From Vibrio japonicus (GTDB taxonomy: Bacteria > Pseudomonadota > Gammaproteobacteria > Enterobacterales > Vibrionaceae), in assembly GCF_024582835.1 (NCBI RefSeq), contig NZ_CP102097.1, forward strand, positions 310,001 through 374,000: a stretch of 64,000 nt of DNA, written 5' to 3'. Positions 44,272-53,877 of the stretch are shown here, piece after piece. The notes below the pieces were generated by a model, which was given only the letters and a program-made list of their open reading frames with translations, made no database searches and was not told the origin of the DNA. The translations under genes were made by a program, and so were the position numbers. How positions within the stretch are numbered: the first letter of the stretch is position 1; every line of letters begins with the position of its first letter.

Positions 44272-45372
44272 TTATGCTAAGTGTTCTTTAAAGAAACCTT
44301 CCATTTTGTCAAAAGGAATCACATCCATCTGATCATAAAGATCGGTATGGGTTGCGTCAGGAATAATCATCAGTTCCTTCGGCTCTGCGGCTGCTTCATA
44401 GGCCGTTTCACTGAAGTAGCGAGAGTGTGCCTTCTCACCATGGATTAGCAGCATCGGACGCGGCGATATTTCTGCAATGTAAGTTAAGATTGGCATGTTC
44501 ATAAACGACAATGGCGTTGTAATCGTCCATGAAGCATTGGAGTTAATAGCTCGCGGATGGAAGCCGCGTTGCGGATCTTTATAGTAAGCGGCATATTCAA
44601 CAACAAATTGCGGTTCACCGCCTTGCAGCTCAAGTGAAACAGGACCGTAAGCAGGTTTACCACTTTCTGCGTCTTTCCAACGTTGTTGTCCCAACTGCTC
44701 CAGCCCCTGTGTGCGTTGCTCAAGCGTAACACTGTCGTTGTAGCCTTTCGACATAACACGAGTCATATCATACATTGTGCTGGCAACAACCGCTTTAACA
44801 CGCTTGTCTATTGCTACCGCATTTAATGCCATGCCGCCCCAGCCACAAATACCGATCACACCAATACGCTCGCGATCAACATTTGACTGCAAACCGATAA
44901 AGTCGACTGCAGCACTGAAATCTTCAGTATTGATATCTGGAGAAGCAACATTACGTGGTTCTCCACCGCTTTCACCAGTGTATGACGGGTCAAACGCCAG
45001 CGTAACAAATCCGCGCTCAGCCATTGTCTGTGCATAAAGACCAGATGACTGTTCTTTTACTGCACCAAAAGGACCACTAAGAACAATTGCCGCGAGTTTG
45101 CCAGAGCTGTTTTTTGGCTGATAAAGGTCAGCCGCAAGCGTAATTCCGTAACGGTTTTTGAAGGTAACTTTTTTATGGTCAACTTTATCGCTTTTAGCGA
45201 AAGTCTTATCCCAGCTATTACCCAGTTCTAAATTCGCGCTTGCCACAGCCTGGCCTCCTGTAAATGCACCAACGCTTAAGGCAACAGCGCCTGCACCAGC
45301 CATTTTCATTGCATTTCGGCGACTCGCGTCAGGCAAGTCCTGGCTGGTGACTGTATCGTTGTGTTTGTTCAT
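44272..45372 (-). CDS. Tat-exported alpha/beta hydrolase (dienelactone hydrolase-like)
   Basis: A 366-aa hydrolase with a twin-arginine signal (DASRRNAMKMAGAGAVAL) and cleavage at GQAVASA. The nucleophile elbow reads GICGWGG, so Cys replaces the usual Ser as in dienelactone hydrolases and YcjY-type proteins; the His is in IPDATHTDLYD. The Tat signal implies folding with its final form in the cytoplasm before export. ATG 45372 has AGGAGA at good distance; the frame reaches 45390. Substrate unknown. It stands alone. Confidence 0.83.
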   Translation of the reverse strand: MNKHNDTVTSQDLPDASRRNAMKMAGAGAVALSVGAFTGGQAVASANLELGNSWDKTFAKSDKVDHKKVTFKNRYGITLAADLYQPKNSSGKLAAIVLSGPFGAVKEQSSGLYAQTMAERGFVTLAFDPSYTGESGGEPRNVASPDINTEDFSAAVDFIGLQSNVDRERIGVIGICGWGGMALNAVAIDKRVKAVVASTMYDMTRVMSKGYNDSVTLEQRTQGLEQLGQQRWKDAESGKPAYGPVSLELQGGEPQFVVEYAAYYKDPQRGFHPRAINSNASWTITTPLSFMNMPILTYIAEISPRPMLLIHGEKAHSRYFSETAYEAAAEPKELMIIPDATHTDLYDQMDVIPFDKMEGFFKEHLA

Positions 45373-45612
45373 CTGGTTTCTCCTAATCATTCCGCTAATC
45401 TTGTCAGCTCAGTATCGACGTTTGCTTTAATCAGCCTTCGTCATGCTGAGACAACTCTGTTAGCTTGAGAACGCACATCAAATGAGGCAAACAAGGCAAC
45501 ACAAACCTTACTGGCTTGGGAGCGAAGAAAGTAAGTTGAAAAAATCAATGTAGTGAATAATGGTTGTGTCACCATGCGCGTGATTAGCGATGGTCTGTAC
45601 AACAAAAGAATC

Positions 45613-45639
45613 AAAAAAGCGAGCACCAAGCTCGCTTTT
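45613..45639. terminator. ackA terminator
   Basis: 10-bp stem AAAAGCGAGC / GCTCGCTTTT with loop ACCAA; six T on the minus strand end ackA transcription. Its stem sequence is almost that of the terminator at 43099. Confidence 0.85.
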
Positions 45640-45661
45640 AAATATTTGATTTTAATGTAAA

Positions 45662-46855
45662 TTACAGCAGTTCTACCGACTGCTGAGCGATAACGAATTC
45701 TTCGTTGGTAGGAATTACCATAGCGACAGCACCTAGAAGTTCCGATTCCGCAATCACACCAGCGTTACCAAAACGTGCCTCTTCGTTGCCCTTCACATCT
45801 TCAACGAAGCCCAGTAGTTTTAGGTTTTTCAAGATTTCGCTACGAATAGGAAGAGAATTCTCACCGATACCACCGGTGAAGATCACTGCGTCTAGGCTGT
45901 TCAGCGGGATCAGGTATGAGCCGATGTACTTAGCAACACGATATGTGAACACTTCAAAGGCTAGCTTCGCTCCTTCGTGTCCATTTTCCATCGCTTCTAA
46001 AATACCGCGTGCGTCTGATGTCAGACCGGATACACCTAAGAAGCCCGACTTTTTGTTCAGGGTTTCAAATACTTTTTCGTGGCTCCAACCTTTCTTCAGT
46101 AGGAACTCGATGATGCCCGGATCAAGGTCACCAGAACGTGTGCCCATCATTAAGCCGGCTAACGGGGTGAAACCCATTGACGTGTCTACTGATTGGCCAT
46201 TGCTGATAGCACAAACTGAAGCGCCGTTACCTAAATGTACCGAGATAAAGCTCGATTCATCGATCGGTTTGTTCAACATTTTCGCCGCTTCGCGGCTTAC
46301 GAAGTAGTGACTAGTGCCGTGGAAACCGTATCGACGGATACCATATTCTTTGTACAGTTCGTTAGAAATCGCGCCAGTAAATGCCTTTTGCGGCATTGTT
46401 TGGTGAAACGCAGTGTCGAAAACAGCAAACTGAGGAAGGCTTGGGAAAGCAACTATAGCCGCTTTGATGCCTTTTGCGCCTGCCGGGTTGTGGAGCGGTG
46501 CTAAGTCCGACAGGTTCTCAATTTCTGCTAAAACTTCGTCGTTGATACGAACTGTAGAAGTGAATTTTTCTCCGCCATGCACGATACGGTGACCAACGGC
46601 AACTAGGTTATTGGTAAAACCTAATGTTTCAATTAGGCTAACGATTCTATTGATCGCATGCTGATGATGATTGTCTGGAGCGGTGATGGCTTCTTCTGTT
46701 TTTTCACCGTCGTGCTTCCAACTGATTACCGCCTCTGGCAAGCCAAAGCATTCGCCTAGACCCGATACAATCGCGTCACCAGATTGAGAATCGATAACCG
46801 CGAATTTTAGTGAAGAGCTACCAGAGTTAATCACCAGTACATACGAATTAGACAT
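45662..46855 (-). CDS. ackA: acetate kinase
   Basis: A 397-aa enzyme converting acetyl phosphate and ADP to acetate and ATP. All acetate kinase marks are in place: NSGSSSLKF at the N-terminus, GHRIVHGGEKFTS, GTSHYFVSREAA, HLGNGASVCAI, and GGIGENS at the C-terminus. No pta gene lies next to it, which suggests a second, stand-alone copy; Vibrio species commonly have one ackA-pta operon elsewhere. The closest upstream gene is a DUF2218 protein 386 bp away. Confidence 0.95.
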   Translation of the reverse strand: MSNSYVLVINSGSSSLKFAVIDSQSGDAIVSGLGECFGLPEAVISWKHDGEKTEEAITAPDNHHQHAINRIVSLIETLGFTNNLVAVGHRIVHGGEKFTSTVRINDEVLAEIENLSDLAPLHNPAGAKGIKAAIVAFPSLPQFAVFDTAFHQTMPQKAFTGAISNELYKEYGIRRYGFHGTSHYFVSREAAKMLNKPIDESSFISVHLGNGASVCAISNGQSVDTSMGFTPLAGLMMGTRSGDLDPGIIEFLLKKGWSHEKVFETLNKKSGFLGVSGLTSDARGILEAMENGHEGAKLAFEVFTYRVAKYIGSYLIPLNSLDAVIFTGGIGENSLPIRSEILKNLKLLGFVEDVKGNEEARFGNAGVIAESELLGAVAMVIPTNEEFVIAQQSVELL

Positions 46856-47241
46856 GAGGGGGTATCCTGTTTCAGACCAAGTTGCGAAAGCACTATGCTT
46901 CGATCGTTATGGGTACCATTATTCAATATTTTTTGAATCTTTCAACTTTATTTGATGCCTTTTAACGCAATCAATCAAAAATTGTTGATCTAACACAATC
47001 AAAGATTTATTTCATAGCTGGAATTTAATATCTCGGCCGAATTATCTTGGCCTTGATATGCTTTGCTCATATGCAATCAGGCTTTGTAAAACAGTATTTT
47101 ACTGTGCCAAGTGTAGATAGTTCGATAGCTTTTGAGGTTTAGATTTGTAGCTGAACATGCAAGATTGAGAACTGCCCATTCAAATATTTTTGAATGGAGC
47201 AGCTTTGATTGGTCCGTTTTTAACTACTCCTCTAGAGCGTG
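46856..47241. other. intergenic region upstream of ackA
   Basis: AT-rich, without ORF, operator or hairpin that I can support. It must contain the ackA promoter. Confidence 0.35.
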
Positions 47242-47529
47242 TTAAGCGGAGTGCCAAGTCAGTTGCAGCGTTTCACGCCTAGAAAACATATGAACGTGAG
47301 AATCAATCACTGCAATCACCCCATTCACTTTTTGCTCATTTTCAGCGACGCAGCGAATCGTTAATGTGTTCTTCGTTACATCGGTAGCCATATACGCCTT
47401 ACCTACAGGGAAATGAACTTCCCCTTTTTCGTCGTCCCATGTCGATTCAACTTTTCTCGCGAAATGACGACATAACACCACTAAATATTTGCTGACATGC
47501 TCAGATTGAATGACTGTGTACTTTTCCAT
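47242..47529 (-). CDS. DUF2218 protein
   Basis: A 95-aa soluble protein of the DUF2218 family: HFARKVESTWDDEKGEVHFPVGKA and a C-terminal VIDSHVHMFSRRETLQLTW. Members commonly lie beside siderophore receptor genes, as here (107 bp after the TonB receptor). Function is unknown; a role in release of iron from imported ferri-siderophores has no proof. Same strand as the receptor, with no clear terminator between, so co-transcription and Fur control are likely. Confidence 0.75.
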   Translation of the reverse strand: MEKYTVIQSEHVSKYLVVLCRHFARKVESTWDDEKGEVHFPVGKAYMATDVTKNTLTIRCVAENEQKVNGVIAVIDSHVHMFSRRETLQLTWHSA

Positions 47530-47636
47530 GTAAATACCTGTTTATTATGTTGGGTCTTTCGCCCTATCAATGTTAAAAAGCTGCCCTTTCGGGCAGCGGT
47601 GTTTCTAGCCAACTTTTGTTGTTATTTGCAGTGCTA

Positions 47637-49631
47637 TTAGAATTGATAAGAAGCGGAGAGTTTGAAGTTTCGACCAGGCTCGTAGTCGTTCGCGACAAAG
47701 CCACGTGCAGTACCAATGCGTGACGCATGAGAAACGTATGCTTCATCGAAAATGTTATCGACGCCCACTGTTAGTGAGAGGTTCTCGTAGCTTGAAGGCA
47801 CCCACTGCGCGTATATGTTATGAACATCGTACGCTTCTTTTGGATCACTCCCGGCTGGCACATTGTCTTCTTCCAATACCGCTATTGAGCTCCAGCCAAA
47901 CAAGGTATCAATGCTGTCTACGGTGTAGTCGAGGGTAAGCGCGATGCTATCACCCATATCCATACTGCCACCTGCGCCCATAACTGGCGTGCCATTGGTC
48001 TTATCTTTGATGTCTGAACGAGAATAAGAAATCTTAGAGTTCAGGGAGTCATAGCCGTAAGACGTGCTGATCTCAAAACCTTTGATTTCGACATCACCCA
48101 GATTCTCGAACGTATATCCTGTTCCGCTTCCCGTTTCAGTAATGTAATCGTCAATATCGGTTTGGAATACAGTCACATTTGCACCAACAAAGTGATCGCC
48201 TAATTGCGAGCTATAGCGAATACCACCTTGACGGTTTAAACCAGTTTCAGGTTTGATGTCGTCAGCCAAAACGGACGCCTGCTGGAATTTCACAAAACTC
48301 TCTAACAGTTCTGGACCTTTGAACAGGCTGCGCGCACTCGCGAATAGCGTCCAATCACTGTTGATGTCCCATTCCGTGCCAAGCGACCAAGTCACGTCGT
48401 CAAACGTGTCTGTGCTGGTTTCTGCTTTGCGTTTGTAGTGGTCATAACGCAGGCCACCCGTCACATTCCAGTTGTCTAAAACGTAGAGTTTGTTCTCGGC
48501 AAACATCGCAGTAGAGATTGCAGATTCGTCCATGTACTCCACGCCGCCGTATTTACTTGAACTGTTCTTGTCCATGTAGTCAGCACCGTAAGTCACTTGG
48601 TTATCCAGAGCTGCCAGAGCGTAATCAGATTGGAATTTCACATTCACGCCAAGGTTATGGTTTGTGGCTTCGTTTTGCGATGCACGGCCCATACGCTCCC
48701 AACCTGAGTTGCGTTCATCACGGTCAATGGTTGTTTTACTGCTATACGCCACAACTTTACCGCTGTGCTTGTCCGTATCCAGTTCATAACTCAGCGTGAC
48801 TGTGTCGCGATCATAGTCTGTCGGCAACAGTATATCTTGAGATAGCCCTTGGTTTGCGTTGCTGCTCATATCCGGGCGTGGACGGTAATCACCGCTGTCA
48901 CGGTAAATGTCGTAAGCCAATTCAAAGCGGTGGTTTTCTGAGGGCTCAAATCCTAACTTACCTAAGATGTTATATGTATCACCTTCAGTACCAAACGACT
49001 CTTCGCCATTGCCATCTTCAAAGTCATCACGGTGAACAAAGTGGCCATAAAGCATTGCGTCTACGTTGTCTGACAATAAACCATACACGGTTAAAGAACC
49101 TTGTCGGTTTGCGTTGGATGCGTAACCACCAAATATACGTGCACCAAAGTCCTCACCAGAGCGGAGCAGATCTTTTGCGTCTTTGGTTTCAAACGACACC
49201 GAGCCGCCAAGCCCGTTTTGGGTCACGGAGTTGTTACCCACTTGAATATCGGCAGACTTTAGAATGTCTGGGTTAAGCGTCAGGTTGCCCACGTGGTGAA
49301 ACATGTTCGCGTGCTGTGACGCGCCATCTAGACGAATGTCCAAGTCGGTTTCGCCTAAGCCACGGATATTAATACGTTGGTTGACTGAGTGAGTGCCACC
49401 CACGTCCACACCTGGAATATCACGCAGCAGATCAGACATGTGGTCGGCTTGTTTCAACGACATGTCCTGCGCACCAATCGAGTCTGTGTTTGAGGACACT
49501 TTTGTCCCCCACACAAGCACTTCATCAAAATAGCTTTCCTCTTCATTTGCCATTACAGGTGCACTAACGGCAATGCCAACGGCACAGCAAATCATTGTTT
49601 TATTTAGAGGTTTACGGTTAACCCTTCCCAT
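47637..49631 (-). CDS. TonB-dependent siderophore receptor
   Basis: A 664-aa outer-membrane receptor: signal peptide (ICCAVGIAVSAPVMA), TonB box region EVLVWGTKV, plug domain (about 50-165: SDLLRDIPGVDVGG, INIRGLGETDLDIRLDGA, then NGLGGSVSFETKDAKDLL) and 22-strand barrel ending in LSASYQF. In V. cholerae the vctA receptor gene lies near an AraC gene and vctPDGC, the same arrangement as here, so a catechol-type ferri-siderophore is a plausible ligand, but I cannot prove it. A Fur box lies in front of it. Confidence 0.88.
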   Translation of the reverse strand: MGRVNRKPLNKTMICCAVGIAVSAPVMANEEESYFDEVLVWGTKVSSNTDSIGAQDMSLKQADHMSDLLRDIPGVDVGGTHSVNQRINIRGLGETDLDIRLDGASQHANMFHHVGNLTLNPDILKSADIQVGNNSVTQNGLGGSVSFETKDAKDLLRSGEDFGARIFGGYASNANRQGSLTVYGLLSDNVDAMLYGHFVHRDDFEDGNGEESFGTEGDTYNILGKLGFEPSENHRFELAYDIYRDSGDYRPRPDMSSNANQGLSQDILLPTDYDRDTVTLSYELDTDKHSGKVVAYSSKTTIDRDERNSGWERMGRASQNEATNHNLGVNVKFQSDYALAALDNQVTYGADYMDKNSSSKYGGVEYMDESAISTAMFAENKLYVLDNWNVTGGLRYDHYKRKAETSTDTFDDVTWSLGTEWDINSDWTLFASARSLFKGPELLESFVKFQQASVLADDIKPETGLNRQGGIRYSSQLGDHFVGANVTVFQTDIDDYITETGSGTGYTFENLGDVEIKGFEISTSYGYDSLNSKISYSRSDIKDKTNGTPVMGAGGSMDMGDSIALTLDYTVDSIDTLFGWSSIAVLEEDNVPAGSDPKEAYDVHNIYAQWVPSSYENLSLTVGVDNIFDEAYVSHASRIGTARGFVANDYEPGRNFKLSASYQF

Positions 49632-49649
49632 GAGCCTGACTTCCTAACT

Positions 49650-49668
49650 GGTAATGATAATAATTCGC
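49650..49668. promoter_or_regulatory. Fur box
   Basis: GGTAATGATAATAATTCGC matches the 19-bp Fur consensus GATAATGATAATCATTATC at about 15 positions. It sits between the divergent receptor and AraC genes and would shut both in iron-replete cells. Confidence 0.75.
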
Positions 49669-49749
49669 AGGTATGATAGGTTTCAATTTTATTAATGAGA
49701 AGCATTTCTAGTTATGCGAGATTGCATAACTGTTATGAAGGATTACCAA

Positions 49750-50718
49750 ATGGACAGTGGCGCTGCACAAATGAGCTTACCTAAGATTGTTTTGACGCAA
49801 ACCGTATCAGAGGAAAATAAACATATCATCTTGAGTCAGAATCGATTCAGCGATACGCCCATCGTTGAAGGGAAGCTCATTAATTATGAAGTGCCGAAAA
49901 GCTTTGCTGTTTATGGTGGTTTAAGTACGGAGCTTGTCGATTCTCACGTGGTGTCTTCGACTTCGGCATCCATGATTGTCACCATCGTGCTAGAAGGTCG
50001 ATTAACCTTTGGCTACGACGATTTAGAATTTCATCTAGATGGCAACAAACAACCGGAAGCTGTATTGGTTAACCTAACCAAAGCCGCGAGTTTTCATCGT
50101 AGTATCGAAAAAGATAATCACCTGCTCAAAATTAACCTTTTATTTCATTCTAACTGGCTGCTTTCGCGCTTAGGTAACCTTGGGTCAACGAGTCCGTTTT
50201 TCGCTCTGCATCTTGGCCATGTAAAGATCCCGCTGACATCAACAATCAAGGATCTAGCGTTAGCTATCATTCAGTGCGGGCAACCGCAAGACTTTGCCTC
50301 CAAACTCAAGTTAGAATCGCTCGCGTTACAAATGCTGGAGGCGCTTTACCCTCATGCCTCTTTGCTGGGTGATCGTTCCCCCGCGAATGAATCTTTCTCA
50401 ATCAGCCCTGACCGAATAGAAGATGTCCTTAACCATATCGAAAGACACCTTAAAGGGACGTTAACCATTGACTCTATCGCCTCACATTTTTCGATGAGTC
50501 GTTCCAATCTGCAGAGAACGTTTCGTCAGCAAGCCGGAGTCACGATCAACAACTACATCAGACAAAGGCGGTTAAGAAACGCAAAGCAGAACCTTGAAAA
50601 AGGATTATGCACAATCACGGAAGCCGCCTATGAAGCGGGCTACAACCACCCCGCCAACTTTACGATTGCGTTTAAAAAAACCTTTGGCGTCCCACCAACA
50701 AAAGTAGTAAAACCGTAA
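49750..50718 (+). CDS. AraC-family regulator of the siderophore locus
   Basis: A 322-aa regulator with an N-terminal ligand domain lacking a clear cupin signature and a C-terminal AraC HTH pair (IDSIASHFSMSRSNLQRTFRQ and the signature AAYEAGYNHPANFTIAFKKTFG). Ferri-siderophore-responsive AraC proteins (PchR, DesR, AlcR types) have this layout and activate the adjacent receptor gene. ATG 49750 has AAGG at good spacing; ATG 49714 gives 12 more residues and remains possible. Divergent from the receptor. Confidence 0.85.
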   Translation: MDSGAAQMSLPKIVLTQTVSEENKHIILSQNRFSDTPIVEGKLINYEVPKSFAVYGGLSTELVDSHVVSSTSASMIVTIVLEGRLTFGYDDLEFHLDGNKQPEAVLVNLTKAASFHRSIEKDNHLLKINLLFHSNWLLSRLGNLGSTSPFFALHLGHVKIPLTSTIKDLALAIIQCGQPQDFASKLKLESLALQMLEALYPHASLLGDRSPANESFSISPDRIEDVLNHIERHLKGTLTIDSIASHFSMSRSNLQRTFRQQAGVTINNYIRQRRLRNAKQNLEKGLCTITEAAYEAGYNHPANFTIAFKKTFGVPPTKVVKP

Positions 50719-50749
50719 GTAAGACGTTGAACCGCATCAAGGATCAGAC

Positions 50750-51136
50750 ATGAACATTGGTGAAATATCGAAAATTACCGGCCTATCAAGCAAGTCCATC
50801 AGGTTATATGAAGATAAAGGGCTAATCACGCCACCTAGTCGAAGTGAATCCGGTTACCGAGAGTATCGCGAGCAGCACATCCACGAACTCAACATGATTT
50901 CTCGCACCAAAAACGCGGGGTTTTCACTGCTTGAATGCAAAGAGTTTGTCGAGCTTGCTCAAAACCCTCACCGAAAAAGTTCTGAAGTGAAAGCCAAGAC
51001 CTTAGAAAAGCTCAAAGAAGTGGAAGCTAAGATAAGAGAGTTGAAAGAGATCGAAAAACAACTCAAAAGCTGGGTTTCAGTCTGCCCTGGCGATGAAGGC
51101 AGCCAATGCCCGATTATTGAAGACTTAACCAAATAA
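50750..51136 (+). CDS. cueR: CueR, copper-responsive MerR-family regulator
   Basis: A 128-aa MerR-family activator. HTH MNIGEISKITGLSSKSIRLY, dimer helix, then the metal loop with Cys112 and Cys120 (VCPGDEGSQCPII) and Ser77, all at the E. coli CueR positions; the E. coli Cu(I) loop reads CPGDDSADC. Monovalent Cu(I)/Ag(I) is the expected inducer. The His-rich tail of E. coli CueR is missing. It starts 31 bp after the AraC stop. No copA or cueO lies nearby, but its likely target, the cus-type promoter at 7754-7784, is in this window. Confidence 0.92.
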   Translation: MNIGEISKITGLSSKSIRLYEDKGLITPPSRSESGYREYREQHIHELNMISRTKNAGFSLLECKEFVELAQNPHRKSSEVKAKTLEKLKEVEAKIRELKEIEKQLKSWVSVCPGDEGSQCPIIEDLTK

Positions 51137-51137
51137 A

Positions 51138-51165
51138 AGAACCCACAACGTGTGCTGTGGGCTCT
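51138..51165. terminator. bidirectional terminator, cueR / vctC
   Basis: AGAACCCACA and TGTGGGCTCT pair with one mismatch around an 8-nt loop, between convergent cueR and the ABC ATPase gene. Confidence 0.6.
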
Positions 51166-51192
51166 TGAGTTCTTAAATGAAGAAGACTTGGC

Positions 51193-51948
51193 TTAGTAGT
51201 ATGTACACATACGCTTGCCATCAACCTCGATAATATTAAAAGGTGTTTCGTAGATGCGTTCTAGTACGTCCGCTTGAATCACCTCTTCAACGCTACCCTG
51301 AGCAACTATCTTCCCCTTCTTAAGTGCAATGATTTTGTCTGAGTAACACGCAGCAAAATTAATGTCATGGATGACAACAACCACCGCCTTATTCATTTCG
51401 TGCGCAAGACGACCAACATTACGCATAATCTGTAGCGAGTGTTTGATGTCTAGGTTATTTAATGGCTCATCCAAGAATACATAATCTGTATCTTGTGCCA
51501 TCACCATCGCAATAAACGAGAGTTGACGTTGACCGCCACTCAGCTCGTCAAGGTATTTGTCTTGAATGTCGGTCAGATCGAGGTAGTCGATGGCCATATC
51601 AATGACCTTGGCATCTTCCTCGGTCAACTTACCTTGAGAATAAGGGAAGCGACCAAATGAGACCATTTCACGAACAGTAAATCGCATCGTAATACTGTTT
51701 GCCTGTCTTAGCACCGCTAAGCGTTTAGCCAGATCTTTGGTGTCCCACTCTGAGAGCTCTTTGCAGTCTATATACACTTCGCCGCTATCTCTGCTGACAA
51801 GTCGGCTAGCCATAGAAAGCAATGTGCTCTTGCCCGCACCGTTTGGCCCGATAATAGAAGTGACTTTACCGTTCTCAAACTCTGCACTGGCGTTATCAAC
51901 CACCGCAGATTGACCAAACACTTTTTTGAGGCTTTTTAATGTAATCAT
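51193..51948 (-). CDS. vctC: ferric-siderophore ABC ATPase (VctC-like)
   Basis: A 251-aa ATP-binding protein of the FecE/YclP family: Walker A IGPNGAGKST, signature LSGGQRQLS, Walker B YVFLDEPLNNLD and switch His in VVIHDINFA. It powers the two permeases. Frame opens at 51963, but ATG 51948 with a TAGGG site marks the true start (MITLKSLKKVFG). Last gene of the binding-protein/permease operon; overlaps none. Confidence 0.9.
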   Translation of the reverse strand: MITLKSLKKVFGQSAVVDNASAEFENGKVTSIIGPNGAGKSTLLSMASRLVSRDSGEVYIDCKELSEWDTKDLAKRLAVLRQANSITMRFTVREMVSFGRFPYSQGKLTEEDAKVIDMAIDYLDLTDIQDKYLDELSGGQRQLSFIAMVMAQDTDYVFLDEPLNNLDIKHSLQIMRNVGRLAHEMNKAVVVVIHDINFAACYSDKIIALKKGKIVAQGSVEEVIQADVLERIYETPFNIIEVDGKRMCTYY

Positions 51949-51955
51949 ATCTACC

Positions 51956-52906
51956 CTAAACAATCTTATTGCGCAGCAACATGGTTAAAAAGTACAGACC
52001 GCCAATGAAGTTAATCACTACGCTCAGCGTGGTTGAGAAGCCAAACAGATTTTCCACGACCCATTGACCGCTCAGTAACGCCGCGACAGAAAGCGACGAA
52101 ACACCCAACAGCAACACTTTGTGCTGATAGCTACTAAACAGCTCTCGCGTTAAGTTCGTAACCAGCAAACCGAAAAACATGATTGGACCAATCAACGCCG
52201 TTGAAATGGAGATCAACACCGCTGACAGCATCAAAACGTGCAGTGTGATTTTCTTTACGTCAACGCCCAAGCTGGTCGCGTTATCTTTGTCTAGCCAGAG
52301 TACGTCTAACACGCGGTGTTTTCGGTACAACAACCACGACACCACAAGCAGCAATGGTGTGCTCATGTACACCAAATCCACGTCAATATTGTTGAAGCTG
52401 GCAAACATGTTTGACTGAACGGTGGCGAAGTCGCTCGGGTCCATCAGCATTACAAAGAATGAGGAAATACTGCCAAACAGCTGACCTAGAATGACGCCCA
52501 GAAGCAAAAGTACCATCAGGTTTTGTCGCTCGCCTCGGAAGTAAAAGCTAAACAGCAGGACCGAAAATCCCAGCATAGCGGTAATAGACACACCGAAGTT
52601 AAAGTACGGGTTCATGGCGATGCTGCTTAATCCGCCAAATATGACGACCGTCAACACCTTGGTGAACATATAGAGCGCATCAAACCCCATAATGCTCGGC
52701 GTTAATATCCGGTTATGAGTGATCGTTTGGAACGCCAACGCCGATTGCCCAATCGCTATACCGGCAATGATAATCGCCAGTACTTTAGGGATACGGCGTG
52801 ACAAGAAGTACTGATAATTATCAGCATTAAGGCCGATCGCAATAAACAACCCACTAAAAAGAAGCGCGCATGTGGTGAGCACAAGCAATTTGTTTCTATC
52901 TTGCAC
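51956..52906 (-). CDS. vctG: ferric-siderophore ABC permease (VctG-like)
   Basis: A 316-aa permease of the FecCD/BtuC family with about nine TM helices and the ATPase-contact glycine-rich stretch (MFFGLLVTNLTREL). The frame opens at 52948, but GTG 52906 behind GGGGGAG gives the usual length and starts 11 bp inside the end of the upstream permease gene, which signals coupling. Paralogous to that neighbour; the two form a heterodimer. Confidence 0.87.
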   Translation of the reverse strand: MQDRNKLLVLTTCALLFSGLFIAIGLNADNYQYFLSRRIPKVLAIIIAGIAIGQSALAFQTITHNRILTPSIMGFDALYMFTKVLTVVIFGGLSSIAMNPYFNFGVSITAMLGFSVLLFSFYFRGERQNLMVLLLLGVILGQLFGSISSFFVMLMDPSDFATVQSNMFASFNNIDVDLVYMSTPLLLVVSWLLYRKHRVLDVLWLDKDNATSLGVDVKKITLHVLMLSAVLISISTALIGPIMFFGLLVTNLTRELFSSYQHKVLLLGVSSLSVAALLSGQWVVENLFGFSTTLSVVINFIGGLYFLTMLLRNKIV

Positions 52907-53831
52907 TGCGCTCCCCCTTAAGAATAAAGAAGATAAACACACTGCCACCTAAAATACTGATGATGGTAGAAATTGGGATTTCATACGGGAAGATAATCAA
53001 ACGGCCTGCTAAGTCGCAACACAAAACAATCAGTGCGCCTAGAACCGCGGTAATTGGGATATTTCGTCTCAAGTTGTCACCGTAAAAACGGCTGACTAAG
53101 TTAGGGACGATCAATCCAAGAAATGGCAGCATCCCCACAATCATCACAACCGAAGCCGACATGACTGACACGAGCAACACGCCGATAATAAGAACTTGCT
53201 GGTAGTTCAAACCAAGATTGACGGCAAAGTCTTTACCTAGGCCAACCGCAGAAATTCTGGTGGCATACAGATAGCTAAATAGCGCAAATGGCAGCGCGAT
53301 ATAGAGCAATTCATAATCACCTTGGAGCAAGTTAGCGAAGTTCGCTATCGTCCAACTTGAAAGGTTTTGCACCATATCGTATTTGTAGGCAATGAAGGTC
53401 GCCATAGAATCAACGACGTTGCCGAAAATAATACCAACCAAAGGCACAAAAATAGCGTTCTTAAACTGAATGCGGTTGATAAACTGCACGAACAGCAGCG
53501 TGCCTAACATAGAGATGGCAAAAATAAGCCACAGCTGTTGCCCATTAAACAGAACTAAACTGAGTACATATCCGAGCATGGCACACTCGATTGTGCCTGA
53601 CGTGGAAGGCGACGCAAATCTATTTTGGCTGATCTGCTGCATAATTAGACCAGCGATACTAAGACCAGCGCCAGCTAGGAGAACAGCCGCTAAACGAGGG
53701 ACTCGGCTGGTAAATAGTAGTTCCCAGCTATCGCGGTTACCATTGAGTAACTCCACGACATTCAACTGCCCTATTCCAACAAACAAAGACACGACGCTTA
53801 ATATGCCTAGTGTCCACGATAACTTCTTCAA
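52896..53831 (-). CDS. vctD: ferric-siderophore ABC permease (VctD-like)
   Basis: A 311-aa FecCD-family permease (PRLAAVLLAGAGLSIAGLIMQQ, MLPFLGLIVPNLVSRFYG). An ATG at 53888 would give 330 aa, but its ORF start would then run through a terminator-like hairpin (53853-53877). TTG 53831 has AAGAGG at 6-nt spacing right after that hairpin and gives the family N-terminus (KKLSWTLGILS), so TTG is preferred. It follows the binding-protein gene by about 70 bp. Confidence 0.82.
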   Translation of the reverse strand: MKKLSWTLGILSVVSLFVGIGQLNVVELLNGNRDSWELLFTSRVPRLAAVLLAGAGLSIAGLIMQQISQNRFASPSTSGTIECAMLGYVLSLVLFNGQQLWLIFAISMLGTLLFVQFINRIQFKNAIFVPLVGIIFGNVVDSMATFIAYKYDMVQNLSSWTIANFANLLQGDYELLYIALPFALFSYLYATRISAVGLGKDFAVNLGLNYQQVLIIGVLLVSVMSASVVMIVGMLPFLGLIVPNLVSRFYGDNLRRNIPITAVLGALIVLCCDLAGRLIIFPYEIPISTIISILGGSVFIFFILKGERSAR

Positions 53832-53845
53832 AACGAACCTCTTGA

Positions 53846-53877
53846 AATAAAAAGCCTCAAGCACAAGGCTCGAGGCT
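53846..53877 (-). terminator. hairpin between vctP and vctD
   Basis: Minus strand: AGCCTCGAG / CTTGAGGCT (one G-T pair), 7-nt loop, then TTTTTATTT. It is an intrinsic-terminator-like element inside the operon, likely letting only part of the transcripts through so that binding protein exceeds the membrane parts. Confidence 0.7.

Noticed and set aside
45441..45629. 62-codon hydrophobic minus ORF between the Tat hydrolase and ackA
   Set aside because: It overlaps the ackA terminator and lacks a ribosome site; hydrophobicity comes from an AT-rich frame.
45705..46307. 200-codon antisense ORF within ackA
   Set aside because: Shadow of a strongly conserved coding frame; no ribosome site or domain.
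48854..49276. 140-codon antisense ORF within the TonB receptor
   Set aside because: Shadow frame; Cys/His-rich composition comes from reading the receptor codons backwards.
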